Under the pieces are notes generated by a model, which saw only the letters and a program-made list of their open reading frames with translations, had not been told where the DNA came from and did not search any database. Of a DNA stretch of 55,554 nt, positions 16,673-24,857 are shown in pieces. Within the stretch, counting starts at the first letter, position 1; each line of letters opens with the position of its first letter. A program made the translations under genes and the position numbers. The DNA comes from Bacteriovoracaceae bacterium. Its GTDB lineage: Bacteria > Bdellovibrionota > Bacteriovoracia > Bacteriovoracales > Bacteriovoracaceae. The DNA lies in the NCBI GenBank assembly GCA_019752535.1, contig JAIEMA010000037.1, positions 1 to 55,554 of the forward strand, given 5' to 3'.

Positions 16673-17656
16673 ATGAATAAAAATATTTCCCTGAAACTCC
16701 TTTTGTTTTTTTCGATCCTCGTGTCGTTCACTGTCCACTCAAAAGAGAGGGTCTGGCTGGATTATGATCTCGCCATGGGAAAAAAACTAGCGGATGTCGA
16801 TGACGGCCTTGCATTAATCTCGGCCCTAACATCTAATGAGATCGAAATTGCAGGACTCTCTTTTGGGTTTGGTAATATTAATGATCTGCAATTTATGGAA
16901 CGTGAAACAATAAAGATTCTACATAAAGTCGGACGAAGTGAATTGCCCAGTTATAGAGGTGCCGAAGACAAGTATCAACTTGGAAGATCGACAGATGCGA
17001 CAGAAGCGATAGCGAGTGCTTTACGTAAAGGACCACTAAAAATCCTCGCTCTCGGTAGAATGACTAATATCGCAAGCACCATTATCCTTCATCCAGAATT
17101 GAAAGCGAATATTCAAGAAGTCGTTGTGAATTTTGGGCGCAGACTTGAATATGAAGTAGGAGTGGGGGCAAAAAACATGATTATGCCCGACACGAATGTG
17201 GACGGAGATAAAGATGCAACGAAAGTATTAATTGATCAGAAAATTCCTCTTACATTGATCCCCACAGAACTAATGCATGATCAGCTTATGAATAAGCAGA
17301 GGATGAATGTCTTACGTAACGGAACTCCCATTGCACGGTGGATGAGAAGAGAATCATTAATATGGAAATTTGTCTGGCGCATTTACCCGGGGATGGATGG
17401 TTTTATTCCTTGGGATGTGTTCGTTATTGGCTATCTTACTGACCCTGATGACTTTTCTTGCCTTTCAAATATTCCTATCGCCATCCAAAATCTTCCAAAT
17501 AATACCATAAGGACTTTAAGAATAAGAAAGAGATCAAAGACCAAAGATTTTGTTGTTGCGTCTCCGCACCTTCAAAACGGTTCGATTGGAAAGTATTGCT
17601 ATGATGTAACTGATGACCACCTCGACAAGTGGGTATTTCGATGGAGTAACCTATGA
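16673..17656 (+). CDS. secreted nucleoside hydrolase (IUNH family)
   Basis: A signal peptide (MNKNISLKLLLFFSILVSFTVHS) is followed by VWLDYDLAMG and ADVDDGLAL, the Asp-rich Ca2+/ribose-binding motif (DxDxxxDD-like) of inosine-uridine-type nucleoside hydrolases. GRMTNIA and the later DTNVDGDKDA block also fit. These enzymes split the N-glycosidic bond of nucleosides. Export to the periplasm is unusual but known. Its stop overlaps the next gene (ATGA), a methylthioribose-kinase-like protein, so the freed sugar may be the kinase's substrate after uptake. Confidence 0.82.
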   Translation: MNKNISLKLLLFFSILVSFTVHSKERVWLDYDLAMGKKLADVDDGLALISALTSNEIEIAGLSFGFGNINDLQFMERETIKILHKVGRSELPSYRGAEDKYQLGRSTDATEAIASALRKGPLKILALGRMTNIASTIILHPELKANIQEVVVNFGRRLEYEVGVGAKNMIMPDTNVDGDKDATKVLIDQKIPLTLIPTELMHDQLMNKQRMNVLRNGTPIARWMRRESLIWKFVWRIYPGMDGFIPWDVFVIGYLTDPDDFSCLSNIPIAIQNLPNNTIRTLRIRKRSKTKDFVVASPHLQNGSIGKYCYDVTDDHLDKWVFRWSNL

Positions 17657-18633
17657 ATCAAGGTCCAGTAACGGCCTGGGGATTAGAAGACTGGAAAGAA
17701 TATCTTCTCACAATTGATTTTCTTGCCAGTGAGGAATTGCTAAGCATATCAAAAGCAGGCGAAGGCAATATGAATCTTGCCTTGAGGTTGATATTCAAAA
17801 ACCAAAGCATCATAGCTAAACACTCCCCACCCTATTGCTTCAAATTCCCACACATCCCAGCTCCTGTAGAGCGGCTAAAAAGAGAGCTTGAGTTCTATCA
17901 ACTAGCATCGGCTTCAAAGGTTAATCATCATTTCATGCCTAAGATTCTTCACTTCAATGAAACATGTAATATTGTTTTCATGGAGGATTTGGGTGTATGC
18001 CAGGACTTTGGACACCTTTACGAAGGATGGGAAAGTGAAAATCTGTCGGCCATGATTTCACTAAGCTCTTTTCTGGAGTCGTTGCACAGTTTAAATGTGG
18101 AAGAGACTCAATTTGAAAACACCAGTATGCGCGCTCTAAATCACAATTATATTTTCGGTCTACCATTCTCTGACAAAGGCCATGATCTTACGCCCTACTT
18201 TTTAGATAAAACACCTGAAGCAAAACTAATACGTAACGATCCTAGATTAATTGATAAAGTTTCTTTACTAGGAACACTCTACTTAAATGAAGGTCATTGC
18301 CTTGTTCATGGTGACTTCTATCCTCGAAGCTGGTTACAAACCACTCGAGGACCCGTGGTCATTGATCCCGAATTTGGCTTTAAAGGACTACCTGAGTTTG
18401 ATTTCGGTGTTTTCATTGCACATCTCAAAATGTCTTTGATTCCAGCACCAGAGTTAAAGTCCATTATGGAAAATTATAGGCCATCTGTAAAACTTGATTT
18501 TGCTCTTATTAATGCTTTCGCAGGTGTGGAAATCCTACGAAGACTTCTTTACGTTACACAGCTCCCATTGAAAATCGATACGACACAAAGACTACATTTG
18601 CTTGAAGATGCTCGTACAATGGTGCTTGAATAA
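17653..18633 (+). CDS. methylthioribose-kinase-like sugar kinase (APH/ChoK fold)
   Basis: Starts in ATGA overlap with the nucleoside hydrolase. GEGNMNLALRL, APVERLKRELEFY, LVHGDFYPRSWL (catalytic Asp region) and VVIDPEFGFKGLPEFDFG match, block by block, the layout of MtnK (GDGNLN, HGDLHTGSI, IDPEFAFYGPMGFD). MtnK phosphorylates C1 of 5-methylthioribose, a 5-deoxyribose with a substituent at C5. Here HTGS is replaced by YPRS, so the substrate may differ. It is cytoplasmic. Pairing with a nucleoside hydrolase gives a nucleoside-to-sugar-1-phosphate route; the specific sugar is unknown. Confidence 0.72.
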   Translation: MNQGPVTAWGLEDWKEYLLTIDFLASEELLSISKAGEGNMNLALRLIFKNQSIIAKHSPPYCFKFPHIPAPVERLKRELEFYQLASASKVNHHFMPKILHFNETCNIVFMEDLGVCQDFGHLYEGWESENLSAMISLSSFLESLHSLNVEETQFENTSMRALNHNYIFGLPFSDKGHDLTPYFLDKTPEAKLIRNDPRLIDKVSLLGTLYLNEGHCLVHGDFYPRSWLQTTRGPVVIDPEFGFKGLPEFDFGVFIAHLKMSLIPAPELKSIMENYRPSVKLDFALINAFAGVEILRRLLYVTQLPLKIDTTQRLHLLEDARTMVLE

Positions 18634-18682
18634 TACCTCACCATTTAAGCCCTTAAAAAGCCCCCCTTTACCACTTCTTTAA

Positions 18683-18702
18683 AATGTTAACGTGTATACA
18701 TT
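18683..18702. promoter_or_regulatory. operator palindrome D
   Basis: AATGTTAACGTGTATACATT, the repeated dyad, 107 bases upstream of the gene at 18810. It is followed at once by TGTGTACAC and a C-run. The rest of the 18634-18809 gap has C-runs but no clear gene. Confidence 0.72.
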
Positions 18703-18809
18703 GTGTACACCCCCCCTAGAAGTTATTACATCCCTTATGGGCAATTCCTGATTTCAGTATAAAATCAAGATAATCGACTTACACTAGAAATACCCACAAA
18801 GGGGCCACA

Positions 18810-19139
18810 ATGAAGTTTATCATGATTGGACTTTTAACTATCTTAACGACAGCAAATGCGAGTGCTGGAACAAAATTTGGTGCATGCTCACTGAACATCA
18901 ATGGAACAGAATTGAAATCTCAATGTTTTGAAAAGTCATTTTTCCCTGCCTCTTTTTACTTCGCACAGCTTGGAGTAAGAGGAAGCTATGAAGGGCTGAT
19001 TAGAGAAAAGATACAGGAACATTGTCAGACCACTTGGAAAGACACTCTTGGCCAATCTGTAAAGAAGGCTGATCTCAAATCTTTTTTAATCACTGCAAGC
19101 GTGTATGAAAGTAAAAATGAGTGCCTTAGACATAACTAG
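18810..19139 (+). CDS. small secreted four-cysteine hypothetical protein
   Basis: A 109-aa protein with a signal peptide (MKFIMIGLLTILTTANASA) and four cysteines in the mature part (GACSL, SQCFE, EHCQT, NECLR), suggesting two disulfide bonds. No known family is recognised. GGGGCC precedes the ATG. It is the first gene after operator D and is followed by cysteine synthase and a membrane protein on the same strand. Confidence 0.7.
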   Translation: MKFIMIGLLTILTTANASAGTKFGACSLNINGTELKSQCFEKSFFPASFYFAQLGVRGSYEGLIREKIQEHCQTTWKDTLGQSVKKADLKSFLITASVYESKNECLRHN

Positions 19140-19170
19140 TCAACTTCAAGGTCGTAATGCGATAATTATC

Positions 19171-19197
19171 ATGCCGACAATTAATCCCTGTCGGCAT
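19171..19197 (+). terminator. hairpin between small secreted gene and cysteine synthase gene
   Basis: ATGCCGACA (19171-19179) and TGTCGGCAT (19189-19197) form a perfect 9-bp stem with a 9-base loop. No clear T-run follows, so it may be a weak terminator or an mRNA stabilising hairpin rather than a canonical terminator. It contains the ATG of a longer, rejected start of the next gene. Confidence 0.5.
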
Positions 19198-19222
19198 GAA
19201 TCTTCCTTCTGGAGAACTAAAA

Positions 19223-20206
19223 ATGTCTATCCTCGAAGCTATTGGTAATACTCCCTTAATCGAAATACCATCCCTTTCTAAGCTCACAGGATCTAAAATT
19301 TTCCTCAAATGTGAAAATTTAAATCCCGGAGGTTCAATAAAAGACAGGGCAGCAAAACTGATGATTCTTAATGCTATCGCAGATGGGAGACTTCAAAAAG
19401 GTATGACGATCATCGAAGGAACTGCTGGGAATACGGGGATTGGATTGGCCATTGTTGGAAACTCTTTAGGGTTTGAAGTCAAAATTGTGATGCCCAACAA
19501 TCAGACGAAAGAGAAGGAGAGGTTAATCGAATTTTATGGGGCTGAATTAATATTGGTAGCTCCCTGTCCGTTTGCTGATCAAAACCATTTCTATCACACA
19601 GCTCGCCGACTATCTGAAGAGAATCCTCGTAAATATTTCTGGGTAAATCAGTTTGAAAATCTCGATAACCATCTGGCCCATTATCAACATACTGGCCCTG
19701 AAATTTGGGAGCAGACAAATGGCAAAATTGACTATCTCGTATCAACAGCAGGTTCGGGAGGTACGATAGGAGGTTGTTCAAAGTTTCTAAAAGAACAAAA
19801 ACCAGCATTGAAGGTCGTACTCGTTGATCCTGAAGGATCGGGACTGGCTCATTTCTATAAACATGGTGAATTCAAATCTTCCGGCTCATCGATAACAGAA
19901 GGCATTGGTATAATGAGACTAGTCGCTAACTTCAAAAAAGCAATTATAGACGATGCCTTTACTCTACCAGATCAGGAACTCGTTAATATCGCTTATTATG
20001 TAAAGAAACACGACAATATCGTTCTTGGCCCCTCTGCGGCACTAAATGTGGCCGCTGCCTTCAAAATTGCGAAAAGTACTGAACCCGGCCAAACGATTGT
20101 AACCTTTTGGTGCGATAGTGGAGAGAGAAGTTCTTCCAAATTATATAGTCTTGATTTCCTCAAATCAAAAAATCTTAGTGTTGATACTGACTTCATACGT
20201 TTATAG
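19223..20206 (+). CDS. cysteine synthase family PLP enzyme
   Basis: The start at 19223 has GGAG eight bases upstream; the earlier ATG at 19196 lies in a hairpin. The protein (about 327 aa) begins SILEAIGNTPLIEI and has the PLP lysine motif NPGGSIKDRAA, the substrate loop EGTAGNTGIGLA and the PLP-phosphate loop STAGSGGTIGG, all typical of O-acetylserine sulfhydrylase/cystathionine beta-synthase. It makes cysteine from an activated serine and sulfide. In this thiophilic-metal region it may raise thiol supply. EGTAGNTG instead of the common EPTSGNTG is closer to the CBS-like members. Confidence 0.88.
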   Translation: MSILEAIGNTPLIEIPSLSKLTGSKIFLKCENLNPGGSIKDRAAKLMILNAIADGRLQKGMTIIEGTAGNTGIGLAIVGNSLGFEVKIVMPNNQTKEKERLIEFYGAELILVAPCPFADQNHFYHTARRLSEENPRKYFWVNQFENLDNHLAHYQHTGPEIWEQTNGKIDYLVSTAGSGGTIGGCSKFLKEQKPALKVVLVDPEGSGLAHFYKHGEFKSSGSSITEGIGIMRLVANFKKAIIDDAFTLPDQELVNIAYYVKKHDNIVLGPSAALNVAAAFKIAKSTEPGQTIVTFWCDSGERSSSKLYSLDFLKSKNLSVDTDFIRL

Positions 20207-20245
20207 CGGGAAAAGATTTAATTTATTAAAAGGAGACTTCACAGA

Positions 20246-20647
20246 ATGGAGAAAGCACTACAGGCCCACGAACAATTCTCCCTTGGTATGGGACAACTGC
20301 ACCCCTTTTGGATTGCCTGGGTATTCCTACTTGGGATTGCGAACTTTGGAATTCCCCTACTTAACATACGTAAACATCCTGTTATGGCGGTCACACTTGC
20401 TGGAGCGATAACGGGCCTGCCAATTGGACTTATCCTAACTTCACTTTTTGGGTTTTCAAAAATATTGGGATTGATGCATTTTCCATGGATTCCTGTCATC
20501 GTCTATCAGGCAATCGTGATACGGAAGAAAGAACTAACCGGGAGAACTTTATCATTTTTGAAACTGTCTTTCACTGTTTCAGTTATTTCAATTTTTATCG
20601 ATTTCTACGATGTTTTTCAATTTCTAGTAAGTAGGCAAAGTAAATAA
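20246..20647 (+). CDS. small integral membrane protein
   Basis: A 133-aa protein with about four hydrophobic helices (HPFWIAWVFLLGIANFGIPL, the segment from VMAVTLAGAITG, the one around FPWIPVIVYQAIVI, and a last one before FDFYDVF-like residues). AAAAGGAG lies ten bases before the ATG. It follows cysteine synthase by 39 bases on the same strand. No family recognised. It might belong to the sulfur/metalloid transport functions around it. Confidence 0.68.
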   Translation: MEKALQAHEQFSLGMGQLHPFWIAWVFLLGIANFGIPLLNIRKHPVMAVTLAGAITGLPIGLILTSLFGFSKILGLMHFPWIPVIVYQAIVIRKKELTGRTLSFLKLSFTVSVISIFIDFYDVFQFLVSRQSK

Positions 20648-20697
20648 ATTATTCATCGAAGAATATAGCATCATCAAATGGTTCCCCAAACCCTAAT

Positions 20698-21834
20698 TCA
20701 CAAAAGAACAAGACGGATCAAAGCGAAACTAAAGTAACCAAGAATTGCAGCAACTGGAAGAGTGGTAATCCAGGAAGTTACAATCTTCAAGATAGATCCC
20801 CAGTGTGCCTGTTTTGTCACCATTCCAATACCAAAAAGAGAGCCACACGAAACGTGGGTTGTCGAGACTGGCATACCAAAACGAGAGGCACCAATAACAA
20901 TCAGGCTCGTAACGAGATTTGCAGAGAAACCTTGGCCATCATTCATCGTTGTAATTTGATATGACATTGTCTCGGCAATCTTTCTGGCAAAAAGAACACC
21001 ACCCAAGGCCATCACAACTGCTACGGCTCCTATAGACGAACCAGCAGTTATCGAAGTTCCAGCGAGAAGAATTGCAGCAATCTTGGGAGTGTCGTTAAGA
21101 CCTCTGGCGAAACCGACTAGCCCTGAACTTAGGAAGTGGCCTGCATCCAATACTGATTTAGCATTTATGCCCCAAACATGGCCTGTATATCTTTCTTCAC
21201 AAGTAACATTGGTACCTACCGTTATGGATGGCCCACAATCGACCTTCAGAGATCCATTAAAAGATCCTGTTGTCACCCCAACAGGGGCAAGCTGTAAAAC
21301 TTGATTTCCTATGCAGATACAGCTCTCTCGTTTAACTCCAAATCTTTTCCGGGCAAAGCTAAACAATGGATAAATCGCAAGAGTTCCAAGTATTGCCATT
21401 AGTGGGCTGGCGAGTAGAGGCATAAAGAATGTAGAAAAGAGTTTCTCAAAATTGACACCACTTGGTGACGCTAAAAGGCCTGTCCCGACCAATGCTCCCA
21501 CAATAGCATGCGTAGTAGAGATGGGAAATCCTAATTTAGTAGCAAGAAATACTGTAAGGCCTGCAGCGACCGCAACTGAGACAGAAAATGCACTTAACTG
21601 GCTTATCTCGTCCGGCACAAGTCCTTTACCAGAAAAATTAGTCATTAGCTCCTGTGCAAGAAAGAATGCTGTGATAGACCCTGCCAACGTTGTAAGAGTT
21701 GCCCACACTAAAGCAACTTTATATGAAGTGGTCTTGCTTCCTAGCAAAGTGGCGACCCCCTTAAAGTTGTCATTGGCCCCATTCGAGAAAGCTAAAAAAA
21801 GCCCCGCAATTAACGCCAGAATAATTCCGAACAT
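20698..21834 (-). CDS. PiT-family inorganic phosphate transporter
   Basis: A 378-aa inner-membrane protein with the PiT signature FSNGANDNFKGVATL in the first half and GFARGLNDTPKIAA in the second, plus GFPISTTHAIVGALVG and GMPVSTTHVSCGSLFG, the duplicated halves of the family. It takes up phosphate (and arsenate as an analogue) with H+ or Na+. It is the last gene of a minus-strand run from the TVP38-oxidoreductase through ArsM, radical SAM and a membrane protein. A PhoU-like partner is not present. Confidence 0.9.
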   Translation of the reverse strand: MFGIILALIAGLFLAFSNGANDNFKGVATLLGSKTTSYKVALVWATLTTLAGSITAFFLAQELMTNFSGKGLVPDEISQLSAFSVSVAVAAGLTVFLATKLGFPISTTHAIVGALVGTGLLASPSGVNFEKLFSTFFMPLLASPLMAILGTLAIYPLFSFARKRFGVKRESCICIGNQVLQLAPVGVTTGSFNGSLKVDCGPSITVGTNVTCEERYTGHVWGINAKSVLDAGHFLSSGLVGFARGLNDTPKIAAILLAGTSITAGSSIGAVAVVMALGGVLFARKIAETMSYQITTMNDGQGFSANLVTSLIVIGASRFGMPVSTTHVSCGSLFGIGMVTKQAHWGSILKIVTSWITTLPVAAILGYFSFALIRLVLL

Positions 21835-21846
21835 GGTTTAAGCCTT

Positions 21847-22866
21847 TTAAGTAAGTAAATTTTGAACTTCAACTTGTCTGCCGATTCTCCAGACTTTTTG
21901 ATCCAAATAAAAATGATGCCCTACTATTCCAAAATAAATGATGTAGGCAAAATTTTTCAAAGCAGAAGAATCACTATTGGGTATCCAAAAACTAAACTCT
22001 CCACGGAGAAAGAACACAGGAAAGAATACAAGAATTCCAAAGGCCCAAGCGCCGGCCCAGAACTTCGAATCAAATTGATTAATGGCATTTTTTTTTCCAT
22101 AGAGCCAACAAATTGCCAGATACTGAATATTGTGGAAGATGGAACTCAAAATAACGACCAAAATTACAGAATCTCCTGAAAAAGAGGTTGGTGAGAAATA
22201 CGGTTCTTTTTTTAATACATACAGGAACAAGAATGAATAAAAGAACCAACTGTTAAGCATATATACAAGTGATAGAAGAGATTTTTTGTAAAACTTAATG
22301 AATAAATAAATCATAAACATGGCAAACGGAACATGTAAGAGGGTCACTGATTCAGTCCATGGCATGAGACTATAAACTGAATAGTAATTATCCTTCAATT
22401 TGCTATTGAGAAAAAAATCCAACATTGGAATATAACAAGCGAGATAGATACCCCACTTAATTAAAACCTTCTCATTATCATTCAAATTTGATTTTTTGGA
22501 GTACATTGAGACGAAGCCATAGTGTTGTCTCGTGTTGTGATACAAGGACCAACTAAAAATGAAAAAGCCATAAAGAGCTTGCTGGTTCAGCCAAACTGCA
22601 ACAACTGGAAAAACAAAGAAAACAAAGCTTCCTGCTAATAGTTTGGTATTTTGACCTCTGAAAGACTTATCCCAGTAGGTACGAGCATAAGTCGCAGCAA
22701 AATGTGGGCCTTCAAAAAGAACGACCCATATCCAAAATAAAAGAAGAGCAGTTGATGGTACCCATGAAGCCATGGCAGGTAATGCCAGAACCATCAATGA
22801 CCCTCCAAAGATGAAGGTTAAATCAAAGCCTTTAGATTGTATCCAAGGACTCGTTTTAGTTGTCAT
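21847..22866 (-). CDS. polytopic membrane protein of unknown function
   Basis: The start at 22866 (MTTKTSPWIQSKGFDLTFIF) has GAGGAGAAG upstream and overlaps the end of the radical SAM gene by 11 bases. The 339-aa protein has about eight hydrophobic helices with many aromatic residues and scattered histidines (EGPHFAATYART, SWSLYHNTRQHYGFV, IVGHHFYLDQKVW). The paired His in helix-like segments could bind a metal or haem, as in fatty-acid-desaturase-like or carotenoid-modifying membrane enzymes, but no family can be named. Tight coupling to the radical SAM/ArsM genes suggests a joint task. Confidence 0.72.
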   Translation of the reverse strand: MTTKTSPWIQSKGFDLTFIFGGSLMVLALPAMASWVPSTALLLFWIWVVLFEGPHFAATYARTYWDKSFRGQNTKLLAGSFVFFVFPVVAVWLNQQALYGFFIFSWSLYHNTRQHYGFVSMYSKKSNLNDNEKVLIKWGIYLACYIPMLDFFLNSKLKDNYYSVYSLMPWTESVTLLHVPFAMFMIYLFIKFYKKSLLSLVYMLNSWFFYSFLFLYVLKKEPYFSPTSFSGDSVILVVILSSIFHNIQYLAICWLYGKKNAINQFDSKFWAGAWAFGILVFFPVFFLRGEFSFWIPNSDSSALKNFAYIIYFGIVGHHFYLDQKVWRIGRQVEVQNLLT

Positions 22867-23797
22867 GTTTCTTCTCCTCAATCTTAGGTGAGCAACTTGC
22901 GCCACCTAAAACGCAAAATTTGGCACAAAAAGGATGATTTAAATAAACTCTTTCCTTTGCGTCTTTTAGGCTATGGCCTAACTCGAACTGAGTATCATAG
23001 GCCAGTAGTGTACAAGGCATAACCACGGCCTTATCTTCACCTTTTTTCTTAATGATCATGCGTTCACTAGCACACATTTGGTCAGTCGGTTTTTTACTTA
23101 AGATGCCCCAGCAGCTCGTCGTTATCTCTGGCACATTGTGAAGAACATCCATCTCAGGAAAGATGATAAGATTATCACCAATTCTGAGTTCCATTTTGAG
23201 AAGGTTTTCATAACCAAGGACCGCTAGATCTAGTGGCTCCTTAAACAATGTTCTGCCTGCAATGGATAATGAAAAATTATGTTCTTTCAGCCAAGCAATA
23301 TTTTGCAGGGTCTCTTCAAAAGTATTCTCCCCTCTTTCCTTCTCGTGAACTTCTTTCGTGTAATGATCTAGTGAGACCCTCAGCTTAAATTTGTCCTGGT
23401 ACTCATTTTTTAAATTTAAAAGGTCCACTTGATGTTTTTTAAGAACTTTATAAGCATTCGTCAGAACGAGGACATCAAATCCTTGCATTAAAATAAGCTC
23501 AATAACTTGAATGATGTGTGGATTGGCAAAGGGCTCGCCCCCAGTCAGACCAATTAATGAAGTGGGAAGACCCTGTTCTTTAATTTCTTTAAGGAAAGGA
23601 GAGACATCATTTGGTGTAATAAAAGAAAGCCGATCATTTTTAGGACTAGATTCGATATAACAGTTCTGACAAGTTAGATTGCAGATACTACCGGTATTGA
23701 ACCATAGAGTATTTAACTCTTTAAGATCAACGTAAGCGCGTTCTTCCCCTTTCGCCGTAACGAGAGGATCACTAAACTTTAAGGATGTGTTAATCAT
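22856..23797 (-). CDS. radical SAM protein with SPASM-like cysteine-rich C-terminus
   Basis: A 313-aa protein with the [4Fe-4S] motif CNLTCQNC (Cys39, Cys43, Cys46), the SAM-binding LTGGEPFANPH, and a C-terminal set of cysteines (CWG, MCASERM, MPCTL, HPFCAKFCVLGGASC) resembling a SPASM-type auxiliary cluster domain. It starts nine bases after the stop of arsM and overlaps the membrane protein gene. It is not the canonical arsenosugar enzyme ArsS: the CxxxCxxC surroundings and C-terminus differ from what I recall of ArsS. It may add a deoxyadenosyl or other carbon unit to a methylated arsenical, or act on a peptide; undecided. Confidence 0.82.
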   Translation of the reverse strand: MINTSLKFSDPLVTAKGEERAYVDLKELNTLWFNTGSICNLTCQNCYIESSPKNDRLSFITPNDVSPFLKEIKEQGLPTSLIGLTGGEPFANPHIIQVIELILMQGFDVLVLTNAYKVLKKHQVDLLNLKNEYQDKFKLRVSLDHYTKEVHEKERGENTFEETLQNIAWLKEHNFSLSIAGRTLFKEPLDLAVLGYENLLKMELRIGDNLIIFPEMDVLHNVPEITTSCWGILSKKPTDQMCASERMIIKKKGEDKAVVMPCTLLAYDTQFELGHSLKDAKERVYLNHPFCAKFCVLGGASCSPKIEEKKHDN

Positions 23798-23806
23798 AAT
23801 CGGTTC

Positions 23807-24856
23807 CTAACAGCAGGCCATCGCCTGACTACCATTGGTGGTCGTTTCCTTAAAGGGCATATTGGTTCCACACCCTTCAAAAATCCCATAATGTTGTTCA
23901 AAATTTCCATAAAATTCAAAATAGTCTTTGTACCTAGTAGCGTTCAGCATGAGGTATGTGTTTCCACAGACTGAATACATTCTGCCTTTTTCAAAAACAT
24001 GATGATCATCCAACACAAAGATGTTTGGCATTTCTTCAACGCCACCCTTGTATTTGATGGATTGCCCATATTCTTCACAATCAGTTTCTAGATTTTGAAT
24101 TTTAAAAAGCCTATACGTTACAGAGAAAAACTTAACTGGCCCTAGTTTTCTTTGCAGCTCTTCGTTGTTAACAGTAATTTCCTTGCTCTCTACATAGCGA
24201 GGATCAGCAAATCCCGCCATCTTGGCCAATCTCAAAAAATCGTTCCAATAGAGTGCTCCACTTAAGCACTCAGACCAAAGAATCGGATCATTCATTAATT
24301 CTTGTGAAACTCTGCGGTCAGCATAGACATCACTGAAATAAAACTCTCCACCTTCATTCAGAAGATAAAAAATATCTTCTAAGACTTTCTGTTTATTGCT
24401 CGTTAGATTAAGTACGCAATTAGAGACAACCAAGTCAAATTTGTCATCTTTCTTGAGACATTCATTTAGTCTTTCAATATTACCTTCAACAAAAGAAACA
24501 TTAGATTTTTTATATCCAAATTTATCAGCTTGATAGCCCACATACTTATTGGCCACTTCAAGTTGCTCAGGAGTCATGTCTACACCAACAACCACCCCCT
24601 TCTCACCGACGAGCTTTGAGAGGATATAGCAATCTCTTCCACTCCCCGAACCAAGGTCCAGTACTTTCATTCCTTTAACCATGGAAGGGATTGTTAATCC
24701 ACAGCCATAATATTTCGCCTGAACTTCATCATGAATAAGAGAAAGCGCATTCCTGATGTGCAAAGGAGGAGGTGTGAGAGTGCAGCAGGCATTGGTCTTA
24801 AGATCTTCTGATTTTTGAAGTTCTTTGCCGTAATAGTTTTGAATCTCTTCTTTCAT
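23807..24856 (-). CDS. arsM: arsenite S-adenosylmethyltransferase
   Basis: Methylates As(III) with SAM. The ATG at 24856 lies two bases after the stop of the upstream gene with GGAGAAGGGG before it; a longer frame inside that gene is discarded. The 349-aa protein shows YYGKELQKSEDLKTNACC, AKYYGCGL, motif I LDLGSGSGRDCY, VSNCVLNL and LWSECLSGALY. Cys24/25, Cys52, Cys147 and Cys197 correspond to the four conserved ArsM cysteines that bind As(III)-thiolates. The C-terminal 90 residues (ending GSQAMACC) match the extra domain of the algal/cyanobacterial-type ArsM and add another vicinal pair. It is in an operon with the radical SAM gene. Confidence 0.92.
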   Translation of the reverse strand: MKEEIQNYYGKELQKSEDLKTNACCTLTPPPLHIRNALSLIHDEVQAKYYGCGLTIPSMVKGMKVLDLGSGSGRDCYILSKLVGEKGVVVGVDMTPEQLEVANKYVGYQADKFGYKKSNVSFVEGNIERLNECLKKDDKFDLVVSNCVLNLTSNKQKVLEDIFYLLNEGGEFYFSDVYADRRVSQELMNDPILWSECLSGALYWNDFLRLAKMAGFADPRYVESKEITVNNEELQRKLGPVKFFSVTYRLFKIQNLETDCEEYGQSIKYKGGVEEMPNIFVLDDHHVFEKGRMYSVCGNTYLMLNATRYKDYFEFYGNFEQHYGIFEGCGTNMPFKETTTNGSQAMACC

Positions 24857-24857
24857 A

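Noticed and set aside
20762-21841. Plus-strand frames opposite the PiT gene
   Set aside because: Proline/threonine-rich antisense readings of the conserved transporter; no Shine-Dalgarno and no recognisable domain.
22856-24856. Calling the radical SAM gene arsS
   Set aside because: It adjoins arsM, but the motif surroundings and C-terminal cysteines differ from the ArsS type I know, so only the general family name is given.
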